A DNA stretch of 64,000 bases, taken from contig NZ_SDDX01000015.1 of the NCBI RefSeq assembly GCF_004115925.1, forward strand, positions 62,001 to 126,000. The letters are read 5' to 3'. The stretch comes from Lelliottia nimipressuralis (GTDB lineage Bacteria; Pseudomonadota; Gammaproteobacteria; Enterobacterales; Enterobacteriaceae). The notes under the pieces were generated by a model. The model searched no databases, had not been told where the DNA came from, and saw nothing but the letters and a program-made list of their open reading frames with translations. Below are positions 25,477 through 36,065 of the stretch, one piece after another. How positions within the stretch are numbered: position 1 is the stretch's first letter; every line of letters begins with the position of its first letter. The position numbers were made by a program, and so were the translations under genes.

Positions 25477-25652
25477 TCTTAGCAAGGCGCTATTTCCCAG
25501 GCGAATAATTGGCTGAATGAATGGTAAGTTTATTAATTGAGCGAATCAAGTTTCCGGGTTTAAATGCTCCGATTTATTGATTTCGATAAAGGTCTGAGAG
25601 GTAAACATACACGTGTGGCAACAAAAAAGGCAGGAGTTGATAACAAACGCAT

Positions 25653-25680
25653 AAAAAAACCCCCGCCTTTCGGCGAGGGT
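25653..25680 (-). terminator. Terminator of the tRNA-Ala pair
   Basis: On the minus strand ACCCTCGCC pairs with GGCGGGGGT (one mismatch), followed by a T7 run, just past the second tRNA-Ala. Confidence 0.75.
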
Positions 25681-25688
25681 CTGAATTT

Positions 25689-25764
<76 letters not shown>

Positions 25765-25802
25765 ACAGTTCTTTACGTTCCAAACTCTCCTGGATAAGAA
25801 TT

Positions 25803-25878
<76 letters not shown>

Positions 25879-25907
25879 AACGTAAAGCTGTCGTGTTGAC
25901 GGGCGGC

Positions 25908-25936
25908 ATAATATGAATTCCACCGCAGAGTGTCAA
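25908..25936 (-). promoter_or_regulatory. Promoter of the tRNA-Ala pair
   Basis: On the minus strand a perfect TTGACA is followed after 17 bp by TATTAT, then a GC-rich GCCGCCCG discriminator, as in stringently controlled stable RNA promoters. Confidence 0.8.
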
Positions 25937-26095
25937 CGGCAAAATCAGCCCTTCCCTTTCAATCGTCGAAAAATCAGGCAAATGAATCACATTGCGAAGC
26001 TGCTCGCAGCCAGTAGTTAAACCTGTCACGTTTTCGCATAAAAGGGTGCTATAACATGAAGCACTCATTAACCCTACTAATATTCAGGTAATTGC

Positions 26096-26458
26096 ATGAT
26101 CAAGGAACGAATGACGCCAGAGGAGTTATCCCGGCTCACTGGTTATAGCCGACAGACCATCAATAAATGGGTACGAAAAGAGGGTTGGAAAACATCACCA
26201 AAGCCAGGTGTTCAGGGCGGTAAAGCGCGTCTGGTCCACGTTAATGAAAAGGTGCGCGAGTTTATCCGCAGCGCGTCTCGCATTACTGAAGACTCTCAGC
26301 CCGCGGAAAACGTGCCCGACACGAGTTCGCTCACTTCTCTCCTGCTGACCCTGGCCAATGAAATGACACCGGATGAGCAAAAGCAGCTAACCACTTTACT
26401 ACTGCGGGATGGGATTACCGGATTGCTACAACGTTTAGGGATACGCGACCAGAGTTGA
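26096..26458 (+). CDS. yfeC: YfeC, small HTH (DUF1323) DNA-binding protein
   Basis: The 120-residue cytoplasmic protein starts with a putative helix-turn-helix (about 5-30, MTPEELSRLTGYSRQTINKWVRKEGW) followed by a KPGVQGGKARLVHV wing-like segment, and a C-terminal helical part ending RDGITGLLQRLGI. It matches E. coli YfeC, a transcriptional regulator reported to affect extracellular DNA release. It is paralogous to yfeD, which begins one base after its stop codon, so the two form an operon and may interact. The ATG at 26096 follows a weak CAGGT. Confidence 0.88.
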   Translation: MIKERMTPEELSRLTGYSRQTINKWVRKEGWKTSPKPGVQGGKARLVHVNEKVREFIRSASRITEDSQPAENVPDTSSLTSLLLTLANEMTPDEQKQLTTLLLRDGITGLLQRLGIRDQS

Positions 26459-26459
26459 T

Positions 26460-26855
26460 ATGAAAAGATTACGGAGCAAGATGACCACGGAAGAGCTGGC
26501 TGATAGCCTCGGGGTCGCCAAACAAACAGTAAACCGCTGGATACGTAAACAAGGATGGAAAACGGAAGCGCTGAACGGCGTGAAAGGCGGCCGGGCCAGG
26601 CTCATCCATATCGATTCCCGCGTGCGTGAACACCTTATCAGTCTCCCTGCGATGCGTAGCCGCCAGGCTATTTATCAGCTCGCTGAAGCGTCCGTTGAGT
26701 ATGGCGAGGTGAAAACGACCAGCCTGTTGCGTCAGGTGACGGCTCCCCTTGAAAACATGACGCCACTCGAACAAGAGAGGCTCGCTGTATTGCTGGCACG
26801 TGAAGGTATTCAGGGATTCCTTACCCGGCTCGGTATTGCTGAAGAAGAGGCATAA
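26460..26855 (+). CDS. yfeD: YfeD, small HTH (DUF1323) DNA-binding protein
   Basis: The 131-residue product repeats the YfeC plan: MTTEELADSLGVAKQTVNRWIRKQGW for the helix-turn-helix, GVKGGRARLIHI next, and a C-terminal EGIQGFLTRLGI. It matches E. coli YfeD (130 residues). The YfeC stop and YfeD start are separated by one base, so the genes are co-transcribed and probably coupled. No target is known. Confidence 0.87.
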   Translation: MKRLRSKMTTEELADSLGVAKQTVNRWIRKQGWKTEALNGVKGGRARLIHIDSRVREHLISLPAMRSRQAIYQLAEASVEYGEVKTTSLLRQVTAPLENMTPLEQERLAVLLAREGIQGFLTRLGIAEEEA

Positions 26856-26883
26856 AAAAACGGCAGGATAACCTGCCGTTTTG
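26855..26883. terminator. Bidirectional terminator between yfeD and gltX
   Basis: AAACGGCAGG pairs with CCTGCCGTTT between the convergent stop codons, with A and T runs on either side. Confidence 0.85.
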
Positions 26884-26905
26884 CCGCTCGTTTGTTGCAG
26901 GGTGA

Positions 26906-28321
26906 TTACTGCTGGCTTTCGCGCTCAGCAATAAAGCCCAGGGCTTTGTTAATACGCGCAACGCTACGGGTTTTGCCAATCGCGTGGACAGTAACATCCA
27001 GGCCCGGTGACTGACCCGCGCCGGTCACCGCCACACGCAGTGGCATACCGACTTTACCCATGCCCACTTCCAGCTCATCGGCCGTTGCCTGAATCGCATG
27101 ATGAACGTTTTCTGCGGTCCAGTCGGTCAGTGCCGCCAGCTTATCGCGCACCACTTCGAGCGGCTGACGCGCAACCGGACGCAGGTGTTTTTTCGCGGCG
27201 TCAGCATCAAACTCGTCAAACTCTTCGTAGAAATAACGGCAGCTTTCCGCAATCTCTTTCAGGGTTTTGCAGCGCTCACCCAGCAGTTTGACCAGATCCG
27301 CCAGTTCCGGACCGGTACGGGTATCAATATTTTCCTGCTCAATGTGCCACTGCAAATAGGTCGCAACGTACTCGGCTGGCATGGTGTTGATGTAGTGGTG
27401 GTTCAGCCACAGCAGTTTATCAGTGTTAAACGCACTGGCAGATTTGCTCACGGCATTCAGGGAGAACAGCTTGATCATCTCTTCACGGCTGAAGATCTCC
27501 TGATCGCCGCTGGACCAGCCCAGACGCACCAGGTAGTTCAGCAGTGCTTCTGGCAGATAGCCATCATCACGGTACTGCATCACGCTCACGGCACCGTGAC
27601 GTTTGGACAGTTTTTTACCGTCGTCACCGTTAATCATCGACACGTGCGCATAAACCGGCACAGGCGCATTCAGCGCTTTCAGGATGTTGATCTGACGTGG
27701 TGTGTTGTTGATATGGTCTTCACCCCGGATAACATGAGTGATTTCCATATCCCAGTCATCCACTACAACGCAGAAGTTGTAGGTCGGTGAACCGTCGGTA
27801 CGACGAATAATCAGATCGTCCAGCTCCTGGTTGCTGAACTCAATCGGACCACGGATCTGATCGTCAAAGATCACAGAGCCTTCCTGCGGGTTAGCAAAAC
27901 GCACTACGCATGGCTCATCAGCAGCATGATGCTCATGGCTGTGGCGGCAGCGGCCATCGTAGCGAGGCTTATCGCCGTTCGCCATTTGCTCTTCACGCAG
28001 CGCTTCCAGACGCTCTTTGGAGCAGTAACATTTATACGCGGTGCCTGCGACCAGCATTTCATCAATGACGGCGTTATAGCGATCAAAACGTTTCGTCTGG
28101 AAATACGGGCCTTCATCCCACTCCAGGTTCAGCCAGTTCATGCCATCCATGATGGCTTCAATAGCTTCCGGTGTGGAACGCTCGAGATCGGTGTCTTCAA
28201 TACGCAGCACGAATTCACCGCCGTGGTTACGTGCAAAAAGCCAGGAATAAAGAGCAGTACGGGCACCACCGACGTGCAGATAGCCTGTCGGGCTGGGCGC
28301 GAAGCGAGTTTTGATTTTCAT
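26906..28321 (-). CDS. gltX: Glutamyl-tRNA synthetase
   Basis: GltX charges tRNA-Glu and is essential. The 471 residues equal E. coli GltX. The class I signatures are [13 protein letters not shown] (HIGH type, residues 7-19) and KKLSKRHGA (KMSKS type, near 237-245). The zinc ligands Cys98 and Cys100 (KCYCSKE) and Cys125/His127 (DGRCRHSH) are present. It is divergent from the val/lys tRNA cluster and 258 bp from it, as in E. coli. Confidence 0.97.
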   Translation of the reverse strand: MKIKTRFAPSPTGYLHVGGARTALYSWLFARNHGGEFVLRIEDTDLERSTPEAIEAIMDGMNWLNLEWDEGPYFQTKRFDRYNAVIDEMLVAGTAYKCYCSKERLEALREEQMANGDKPRYDGRCRHSHEHHAADEPCVVRFANPQEGSVIFDDQIRGPIEFSNQELDDLIIRRTDGSPTYNFCVVVDDWDMEITHVIRGEDHINNTPRQINILKALNAPVPVYAHVSMINGDDGKKLSKRHGAVSVMQYRDDGYLPEALLNYLVRLGWSSGDQEIFSREEMIKLFSLNAVSKSASAFNTDKLLWLNHHYINTMPAEYVATYLQWHIEQENIDTRTGPELADLVKLLGERCKTLKEIAESCRYFYEEFDEFDADAAKKHLRPVARQPLEVVRDKLAALTDWTAENVHHAIQATADELEVGMGKVGMPLRVAVTGAGQSPGLDVTVHAIGKTRSVARINKALGFIAERESQQ

Positions 28322-28534
28322 GAAATGGCCTTACGTTATAAAGATGCCGACGACCGGCAAATGCTGGGAAAAAAACAATGGGCAATATTCTATCACTGTG
28401 GGGCGATTCCTCAATGATGTTGCCTGATTGACATGCAGGTTTGCGAAATTTGTTTAGAAATCATGCTGCGCGGGACATTTTGTGATCCGTTTGTTTAATT
28501 TTACGACGAACAAACAAAATCTTTAGAAAAGGCG

Positions 28535-28562
28535 TTGACTCATTTTCAACTCTCCCTATAAT
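28535..28562 (+). promoter_or_regulatory. Promoter of the Val/Lys tRNA cluster
   Basis: TTGACT at 28535-28540 and a perfect TATAAT at 28557-28562 are 16 bp apart and are followed by the GC-rich discriminator GCGACTCC. This is a typical stable RNA promoter under stringent control. Confidence 0.85.
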
Positions 28563-28579
28563 GCGACTCCACACAGCGG

Positions 28580-28655
28580 GGGTGATTAGCTCAGTTGGTA
28601 GAGCACCTCCTTTACACGGAGGGGGTCGGCGGTTCGAGCCCGTCATCACCCACCA
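28580..28655 (+). tRNA. valU: tRNA-Val(TAC), copy 1
   Basis: A 76-base cloverleaf with acceptor GGGTGAT/ATCACCC, anticodon stem CCTCC/GGAGG, loop TTTACAC (anticodon TAC), T-arm GGCGG/CCGTC and encoded CCA. It is the first gene of the four-tRNA operon. The valU/valX/valY/lysV names follow E. coli order. Confidence 0.97.
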
Positions 28656-28699
28656 TCTACTTTACGTAGATACCGCAGTGTAGATAAGAATTTAAGATT

Positions 28700-28775
28700 G
28701 GGCGATTAGCTCAGTTGGTAGAGCATCTCCTTTACACGGAGGGGGTCGGCGGTTCGAGCCCGTCATCGCCCACCA
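28700..28775 (+). tRNA. valX: tRNA-Val(TAC), copy 2
   Basis: Same as copy 1 except for a compensated change in the acceptor stem (GGGCGAT/ATCGCCC: T-A replaced by C-G) and T at position 27, which pairs as a G-T wobble with G43. The cloverleaf is intact and CCA is encoded. Related inverted sequences (AGAATTTAAGATT before and ATTCTTAAATCTT after) flank the gene and could act in processing. Confidence 0.96.
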
Positions 28776-28806
28776 TTCTTAAATCTTGTTTTTGTAGTAC
28801 CGAAAT

Positions 28807-28881
28807 GGGTGATTAGCTCAGTTGGTAGAGCACTCCTTTACACGGAGGGGGTCGGCGGTTCGAGCCCGTCATCACCCACCA
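28807..28881 (+). tRNA. valY: tRNA-Val(TAC), copy 3, one base short
   Basis: This copy is 75 bases, one fewer than the others. GAGCACTCC replaces GAGCACCTCC, so one C of the 5' anticodon stem is missing. The stem would be left with four good pairs or would lose the base at position 26. The gene might give a poor or inactive tRNA, or the base may have been lost in sequencing. Everything else, including the acceptor GGGTGAT/ATCACCC and CCA, matches copy 1. Confidence 0.85.
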
Positions 28882-28884
28882 TTC

Positions 28885-28960
28885 GGGTCGTTAGCTCAGT
28901 TGGTAGAGCAGTTGACTTTTAATCAATTGGTCGCAGGTTCGAATCCTGCACGACCCACCA
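28885..28960 (+). tRNA. lysV: tRNA-Lys(TTT)
   Basis: A 76-base cloverleaf with acceptor GGGTCGT/ACGACCC, anticodon TTT in loop CTTTTAA, T-arm GCAGG TTCGAAT CCTGC and encoded CCA. It is the last gene of the operon, only 3 bases after tRNA-Val copy 3, and is followed by a terminator. Its last 18 bases occur again 156 bp downstream. Confidence 0.97.
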
Positions 28961-28996
28961 ATGTGGAAAGGCGCCCTAAAGGCGCCTTTTTGCTAT
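28943..28996 (+). repeat. tRNA-Lys tail plus terminator, first copy
   Basis: This 54-bp unit covers the last 18 bases of tRNA-Lys and the operon terminator. It recurs at 29099-29152 with one change. Confidence 0.9.
28968..28992 (+). terminator. Terminator 1 of the tRNA operon
   Basis: AAAGGCGCC pairs with GGCGCCTTT around a short loop, followed by a T run. Confidence 0.85.
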
Positions 28997-29098
28997 GCGC
29001 AATTCGTCAGGATGAGAACCTGCTGCAAGTTCGAGTCGAACGAAGTGAGACACCGGAGCCGCCTGCGGCGACGGCCCGAAGGGCGAGCGAAGCGAGTC
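28997..29098 (+). other. 102-bp spacer between the two tRNA-Lys tail copies
   Basis: The spacer is GC-rich and contains two related motifs, CGAACGAAGTGAG and CGAGCGAAGCGAG, on either side of stem-forming GCCGCCTGCGGC and GGCCCGAAGGGC. It looks like structured RNA rather than coding sequence. It also has a T-arm-like GCAAGTTCGAGTC. Confidence 0.5.
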
Positions 29099-29152
29099 AT
29101 CCTGCACGACCCACCAATGTAGAAAGGCGCCCTAAAGGCGCCTTTTTGCTAT
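29099..29152 (+). repeat. tRNA-Lys tail plus terminator, second copy
   Basis: 53 of 54 bases match 28943-28996. The copy includes 18 bases of the tRNA-Lys 3' end with CCA but no upstream tRNA body, so it is not a gene. Confidence 0.9.
29124..29148 (+). terminator. Terminator 2 of the tRNA operon
   Basis: Same hairpin and T run as terminator 1, carried in the second repeat copy. Confidence 0.8.
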
Positions 29153-29199
29153 CTGCGCTATTTTACACGCATCTCCCCTCCCAAATCTGGCAGGTTCCC

Positions 29200-29226
29200 T
29201 CAAGCTATGGATTTTTATGCCGATAT
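29200..29226 (+). promoter_or_regulatory. Sigma-28 (FliA)-like promoter for the FlxA-like gene
   Basis: GCCGATAT matches 7 of 8 bases of the FliA -10 element GCCGATAA. TCAAGCTA, 11 bp upstream, matches 5 of 8 bases of TAAAGTTT. The start codon is 27 bp further on. E. coli flxA is FliA-dependent. Confidence 0.6.
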
Positions 29227-29253
29227 GCTTGTTTTATGGCGAGAGGATTTAAA

Positions 29254-29601
29254 ATGACAACAATCCAGGCATCAACTCCATCAGTGCAGACAGGCAGCAC
29301 AAGCAGCGGCGGCGGTAGCTCCGGCAGCAGCGATATCGCGTCGCAAATCAGTCGTCTGACGTCGCAAATCACTAAGCTGACTCAGCAGCTGAAGGATGTT
29401 GCGAACGGCAGCGGCAGTACCGAAGACAAGAAAAAGCAGCAGGAGCTTCTTCAGTCGCAAATCAAAATGCTGCAGGCTCAGCTGGCGCAGTTACAGCGTG
29501 AGCAGGCCGAAGAAAGCCAGAAAAAACAAGAGCAAAAACAGGCCAGAGCAGAAGGCGTAAACTCACCTTCCGCAGAGCATCAGATCGATATCTACGTCTA
29601 A
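29254..29601 (+). CDS. FlxA-like family protein
   Basis: The 115-residue protein has a Ser/Gly/Thr-rich start, then a Gln/Lys/Glu-rich coiled coil (about 30-100, with heptad-like [17 protein letters not shown] and [17 protein letters not shown]) and a short C-terminal segment ending HQIDIYV. It has no signal peptide or membrane segment. These traits fit the FlxA-like family; FlxA is flagellum-regulated but its role is unknown. GAGAGGA precedes the ATG at 29254. The sigma-28-like promoter upstream supports motility control. Its stop codon overlaps the convergent yfeR stop by 4 bases. A longer frame running back through the tRNA genes is not real. Confidence 0.75.
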   Translation: MTTIQASTPSVQTGSTSSGGGSSGSSDIASQISRLTSQITKLTQQLKDVANGSGSTEDKKKQQELLQSQIKMLQAQLAQLQREQAEESQKKQEQKQARAEGVNSPSAEHQIDIYV

Positions 29602-30533
29602 TCGTTCGGCGCGTTAAATAACGGATCGCGTATGCGGGCCTCCATTAACCGCTGTGCCTGCATACGTACCACCTCCCAAAGCGCATGAGCCGCACCAGAG
29701 AGCGAGCGATTTTTTCGTCGCACCAGCATCAGCTTACGTTCAATACAGGGCGTGAAACGCTTCACGACTAAGCGGCTGCCCTGCGGCAGCGGTAAGGCCA
29801 GCGCAGGTAACACGCTGATCCCAATCCCGGCCTCCACCATCGGAAAGAGCGTGGCGGGATGACCAATCTCCTGAACGATCGTCGCATTCACCCGCTGCTG
29901 TGCCAGCGCCGCGTCAATCAGCGGACGGCTCCCCGATGCATAATCCTGCAATACCAGATTTGCCCCCTGTAACGCCTGCCACGTCACTTGTGCCATCGCG
30001 GCCAGCGGGTCATCGTCGCGACACAGCAGTAAAAACGGCTCCGACAGCACCACTTCGCACTCCAGATCCGTCACCGGACCTGGATCGATCACAATCCCAA
30101 AATCGACGTCGCCTTGCCTGATACTCTCCAGAACCCACTGCTGCGGCCTGTCGTGAAGTACAAAATCGATATCGGGATAGCGAAGGTTACTTTCAGCGAT
30201 ACATTGCGGGATCAGATGCGCTGAAATGGTCTGACTGGCGGCGACGCGCACCGTCCCGGAAAGTTGCTGCCCCACTCTGCCCACATCGCGCAAGGTGCTG
30301 TTGAGCTCATCCAGCAGCCGTTCCAGACGCGCAGCCAGCTGTTGCCCCGCCTCGGTGAGCACCACTTCGCGGGTGGTGCGATCAAGCAGGCGCACACCCG
30401 TCTGTGACTCCAGCTCTTTCACACTGTGGCTAACCGCCGACTGACTCAGGCCAATCATCTCTCCGGCGCGGCTAAAGCTGCGAGCCTGAGCGACGGTGAC
30501 AAAAACGCGAAGCTGACGCAAAGAGTAATTCAT
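29598..30533 (-). CDS. yfeR: YfeR, LysR-type regulator
   Basis: The 311-residue protein has the LysR winged helix-turn-helix at 1-60 ([38 protein letters not shown]) and a periplasmic-binding-like effector domain (about 90-300). It resembles E. coli YfeR (308 residues), and the divergent yfeH is its neighbour there too. LysR regulators normally bind the shared promoter region and control the divergent gene, so YfeH is the likely target. The effector is not known. The 89-bp shared region has a 10-bp palindrome. Confidence 0.9.
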   Translation of the reverse strand: MNYSLRQLRVFVTVAQARSFSRAGEMIGLSQSAVSHSVKELESQTGVRLLDRTTREVVLTEAGQQLAARLERLLDELNSTLRDVGRVGQQLSGTVRVAASQTISAHLIPQCIAESNLRYPDIDFVLHDRPQQWVLESIRQGDVDFGIVIDPGPVTDLECEVVLSEPFLLLCRDDDPLAAMAQVTWQALQGANLVLQDYASGSRPLIDAALAQQRVNATIVQEIGHPATLFPMVEAGIGISVLPALALPLPQGSRLVVKRFTPCIERKLMLVRRKNRSLSGAAHALWEVVRMQAQRLMEARIRDPLFNAPND

Positions 30534-30540
30534 CTGTTTA

Positions 30541-30550
30541 ATTCATGAAT
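30541..30550. promoter_or_regulatory. Candidate YfeR operator
   Basis: ATTCATGAAT is a perfect palindrome in the 89-bp yfeR-yfeH divergent gap, 8 bases from the yfeR start. LysR sites are typically short dyads of this kind. Confidence 0.4.
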
Positions 30551-30622
30551 GGATGCAATAAATCGATTTTATTTCTCAAAGGGAACAAAGCACAATAGCG
30601 AAATCTGATTTCAGGAGCATTT

Positions 30623-31618
30623 ATGAAACTGTTTCGTGTTCTCGATCCCTTTACTCTCACGCTGATTGCTGTCGTTCTGCTCGCCTCTTTCTTCCCGGCA
30701 CGCGGCAGTTTTGTTCCCTTCATTGAAGGCCTGACCACTGCGGCCATCGCCCTGCTGTTTTTTATGCACGGCGCAAAGCTGTCTCGTGAGGCCATTATCG
30801 CCGGGGGGAGCCACTGGCGGTTACACCTGTGGGTGATGTGCAGCACCTTCATCTTGTTCCCGGTACTGGGCGTGCTTTTCGCCTGGTGGGCGCCGGTCAA
30901 CGTCGATCCGGCTCTCTATACTGGCTTCCTGTATCTGTGCATTCTCCCCGCGACCGTACAGTCAGCTATCGCATTTACCTCGCTGGCAGGCGGTAACGTC
31001 GCCGCGGCGGTCTGTTCCGCCTCTGCGTCGAGTCTGTTGGGGATTTTTGTGTCGCCGCTGCTGGTGGGCCTGCTGATGAACATGCACGGCGCTGAGGGCA
31101 ATCTCGAGCAGGTCGGGAAAATTTGTCTGCAACTGCTGCTGCCATTCGTGCTGGGACACCTTTCTCGCCCGTGGACGGGGGATTTCGTCGCCAGAAACAA
31201 AAAGTGGATTGGCAAAACCGACCAGACCTCCATCCTGTTAGTGGTCTACTCCGCCTTTGGCGAAGCCGTGGTGAACGGCATCTGGCATAAAGTTGGCATC
31301 GGCTCGCTTCTGTTCATCGCGCTCGTGAGCATCGTTCTGCTGGCGATTGTGATTGCGGTGAATACTTTTGCCGCCCGCAAGTTTGGCTTCAACAAAGCGG
31401 ATGAAATTACCATTGTGTTCTGCGGCTCGAAGAAGAGTCTCGCCAATGGTATTCCGATGGCGAATATTCTCTTCCCGACGTCAGTGATTGGGATGATGGT
31501 GCTGCCGCTGATGATTTTCCACCAGATCCAGCTGATGGTCTGTGCGGTGATGGCGCGCCGTTACAAGCGCCAGACGGAAAAGCTGGCGCAGGAAGAGACC
31601 CGCGCCGCCAAAGCTTAA
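30623..31618 (+). CDS. yfeH: YfeH, bile acid/sodium symporter-like protein
   Basis: The 331-residue membrane protein has about nine or ten hydrophobic segments of the SBF-like (bile acid:sodium symporter, YfeH/Rch1) fold. Segments such as GLTTAAIALLFFMHGAKLS, ILPATVQSAIAFTSLAGGN and ITIVFCGSKKSLANGIPMA carry conserved family polar residues. In E. coli the substrate is unknown; a Na+-coupled organic anion carrier is only a family-level guess. AGGAG precedes the ATG. Its TAA overlaps the convergent ypeB stop in a shared TTAA. Confidence 0.88.
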   Translation: MKLFRVLDPFTLTLIAVVLLASFFPARGSFVPFIEGLTTAAIALLFFMHGAKLSREAIIAGGSHWRLHLWVMCSTFILFPVLGVLFAWWAPVNVDPALYTGFLYLCILPATVQSAIAFTSLAGGNVAAAVCSASASSLLGIFVSPLLVGLLMNMHGAEGNLEQVGKICLQLLLPFVLGHLSRPWTGDFVARNKKWIGKTDQTSILLVVYSAFGEAVVNGIWHKVGIGSLLFIALVSIVLLAIVIAVNTFAARKFGFNKADEITIVFCGSKKSLANGIPMANILFPTSVIGMMVLPLMIFHQIQLMVCAVMARRYKRQTEKLAQEETRAAKA

Positions 31619-31830
31619 GGACGTTTGAGGGGCTGAACCAGATGGCTCAGCCCTTCGGTTTTGATGAGCAGCGTAATCGCCATCAGCTCACCCAGTCGTC
31701 CGGCCGGGAATTCATCTTTTCGCGCGAACCACAGCAAATACTCTTCCGGCACATCAATCAAACGACGGCCTTTGTATTTCCCGAACGGCATTTCGGTGTT
31801 GGCGATGTCGATGAGCTGTTCTTTCTCCAC
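31615..31830 (-). CDS. ypeB: YpeB, DUF3820 protein
   Basis: This 71-residue cytoplasmic protein matches E. coli YpeB (72 residues). The DUF3820 core MPFGKYKGRRLIDVPEEYLLWFARK is at residues 14-38. Its role is unknown; similar domains are sometimes seen with nucleic acid enzymes. It begins one base after the ligA stop codon, so it is the last gene of a zipA-ligA-ypeB arrangement on the minus strand. The ATG follows a GGAGAGT sequence. Confidence 0.88.
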   Translation of the reverse strand: MEKEQLIDIANTEMPFGKYKGRRLIDVPEEYLLWFARKDEFPAGRLGELMAITLLIKTEGLSHLVQPLKRP

Positions 31831-31831
31831 A

Positions 31832-33856
<2,025 letters not shown>

Positions 33857-33864
33857 TCAATGAG

Positions 33865-33888
33865 AAAAACCCCCGACAGGCGGGGGTT
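33865..33888 (-). terminator. zipA terminator
   Basis: AACCCCCG pairs with CGGGGGTT, with a T run on the minus-strand side, between zipA and ligA. Confidence 0.75.
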
Positions 33889-33915
33889 GAGGAGACGTGG
33901 AAGAGAACGCAGAGA

Positions 33916-34911
33916 TTACGCGTTAGCTTCCTTTACTTCGCGGATGCGATCCTGATATTCGCGCAGTTTCTGCGGCGTCATCATTCGACGCTGGTCGTCG
34001 AGTACCACGCCACCGACTTCATCGGCGATATGCTGGGCGGATTGCAGCATCAGCTTAAAGTTTTGCAGTTCATCGCCGTAGGACGGCACCTGCATAAAGA
34101 TTGTGATACCCGGCGTGGTGAAATCACCGGTCATTTCCGGATCAAAGGTTCCCGGATTAACCATATTCGCCAGACTGAACAGCGCAGGGCCACTTCCGTC
34201 CGGACTAAGATGACGATGGAAAATGTTCATGTCACCAAACTTGAAGCCCGCCTGCTGAATGCTGTTGAGCAGCACGTCGCCATTGAGCTGAGTTCCGTGA
34301 TGCGCGGCCACGTTCATAATGATGACCGTTTCCTTACGCTGCGGTTTTTCGACCACAGGCGCTTCTTCGATCACCGGTTCCGGTTCAACAAACGGCTCCG
34401 GTTCTGGCTGCGGCGCAGGTGGAGTATGAACAGTCTGCGGCGGCATTTCTGGCGTCAGCGGCTGAGCAGGACGCGGCGGTTGCACGGGTTGCGAAACGGG
34501 CTGAGGCTGCACCGGCTGCTGCACGGGTTGCTGTACAGGCGCTTGCGGTTGCGGCTGACGCACCGGCTCCTCCACAGGCTGTGGCGCGGGCTGGCGCGGC
34601 TGAGCTGACGCGTACGGCGGCTGATACTGATGCTGCGGAGGCTGACGAGGTGCTTCATGCTCCCCATGGCCTGCGGCAGGCGCAGCAGTATTGACGCGAT
34701 GAACGCGCACTTCACCCACGCCTTCGTCGTCGTTTTCGTCAATGACGTCATCGCCATCATCGTCGTGACGACTGGACTTCATGCGCTTCAGTGGGCGATC
34801 GCGAAACATCGAGGAGCGTTCTTTACGGCTGGTCCAGAAACCATGTACCAGTAAAGCGAGTATGGCGATCGCGCCAACAATGATTAATATCAGACGCAAA
34901 TCCTGCATCAT
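33916..34911 (-). CDS. zipA: Cell division protein ZipA
   Basis: ZipA anchors FtsZ to the inner membrane at the septum and is essential. The 331-residue protein has an N-out membrane helix (about 6-25, [20 protein letters not shown]), an acidic/basic region (about 30-75), a long Pro/Gln-rich linker (about 80-185), and the conserved FtsZ-binding domain (about 190-331). The linker differs in length and repeats from E. coli (328 residues in all), as is normal for it. The ATG at 34911 is followed by a second ATG; the first matches MMQDLRLIL. An upstream extension of 17 codons is not used. Confidence 0.95.
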   Translation of the reverse strand: MMQDLRLILIIVGAIAILALLVHGFWTSRKERSSMFRDRPLKRMKSSRHDDDGDDVIDENDDEGVGEVRVHRVNTAAPAAGHGEHEAPRQPPQHQYQPPYASAQPRQPAPQPVEEPVRQPQPQAPVQQPVQQPVQPQPVSQPVQPPRPAQPLTPEMPPQTVHTPPAPQPEPEPFVEPEPVIEEAPVVEKPQRKETVIIMNVAAHHGTQLNGDVLLNSIQQAGFKFGDMNIFHRHLSPDGSGPALFSLANMVNPGTFDPEMTGDFTTPGITIFMQVPSYGDELQNFKLMLQSAQHIADEVGGVVLDDQRRMMTPQKLREYQDRIREVKEANA

Positions 34912-35141
34912 TATATTCTCTGTTGTTCTAACACCTTGCCACCACGGCAAACATTTACTCACTAAGAGTATTTGCCGATTACGTCAAGTGCAAGTGCGTG
35001 CAGAGCATTCAAAGCATAAAGATGAACGAAATCGTGCTTTTTGCTGTTTTTTCGAACATTTCCGAACTGGTTATTGGTCCACAACCCGATAATATAGGCG
35101 TGTAATTCCACTGGTTGTGAAAAAAGGAGTACAGCCTGGTT

Positions 35142-35903
35142 ATGGTTTCGACATCAACAACGACTCCGCGCAGCGGTATCGGCTATTTTTCTCAGGGATG
35201 GAAGCTGGTCACCCTGCCTGGGATCCGCCGCTTTGTGATTCTGCCTCTACTGATCAACATTTTGCTGATGGGGGGCGCATTCTGGTGGCTGTTTACCCAA
35301 CTCGAAAGCTGGGTTCCCTCTATCATGAGTCACGTCCCTGACTGGCTACAGTGGCTGAGCTATCTGCTGTGGCCGATTGTGGTCCTCTCCGTGCTGCTGG
35401 TTTTTGGCTATTTCTTCTCGACCATCGCCAACTGGATAGCCGCGCCGTTTAATGGGCTGCTGGCGGAGCAGCTCGAAGCACGTCTGACGGGCGCAACGCC
35501 ACCAGACACTGGTGTGCTTGGCATCATGAAAGACGTACCGCGTATCATGAAACGTGAATGGCAGAAGTTTGCCTGGTATCTGCCGCGCGCCATTGTTCTG
35601 CTCATCCTTTACTTTATCCCCGGAATTGGCCAGACCGTGGCGCCTGTGCTGTGGTTCCTGTTTAGCGCGTGGATGCTGGCTATCCAGTATTGCGACTACC
35701 CGTTCGATAACCACAAAGTGCCGTTCAAAGAGATGCGCACGGCCCTGCGCACGCAAAAAGTCACCAATATGCAGTTTGGTGCCCTGACTAGTCTCTTCAC
35801 CATGATCCCTGTCCTGAACCTGTTCATCATGCCCGTCGCGGTCTGCGGCGCCACGGCGATGTGGGTGGATTGCTATCGTGCTAAGCACGCGTTATGGAAG
35901 TAA
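35142..35903 (+). CDS. cysZ: CysZ sulfate permease
   Basis: CysZ is an inner membrane channel-like protein that brings in sulfate for cysteine synthesis. The 253 residues equal E. coli CysZ, with hydrophobic segments near 30-50, 70-95, 145-170 and 205-235, and the conserved [21 protein letters not shown] segment. It precedes cysK, its pathway partner, by 162 bp. The start aligns with E. coli; the GGAG at 35125-35128 is rather far (13 bases) from the ATG. Confidence 0.94.
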   Translation: MVSTSTTTPRSGIGYFSQGWKLVTLPGIRRFVILPLLINILLMGGAFWWLFTQLESWVPSIMSHVPDWLQWLSYLLWPIVVLSVLLVFGYFFSTIANWIAAPFNGLLAEQLEARLTGATPPDTGVLGIMKDVPRIMKREWQKFAWYLPRAIVLLILYFIPGIGQTVAPVLWFLFSAWMLAIQYCDYPFDNHKVPFKEMRTALRTQKVTNMQFGALTSLFTMIPVLNLFIMPVAVCGATAMWVDCYRAKHALWK

Positions 35904-36065
35904 TGCAAAACTGTGTAAACAAAGGGTGGCTTATGCCATCCTTATTCCATACTGATAGCCATTATTTCCTTGCAGCATATAGATATGCGATTTCCTTACT
36001 TCCCCATACTTATCCAACAGGTATGCTGGGACGGTATCCCAATTTCATACAGTTAAGGACAGGCC

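Noticed and set aside
28822-29253. Open frame running from a tRNA-Val through tRNA-Lys into the FlxA-like gene
   Set aside because: It reads through two tRNA genes and two terminators. The coding part starts at the ATG at 29254 with its own ribosome site.
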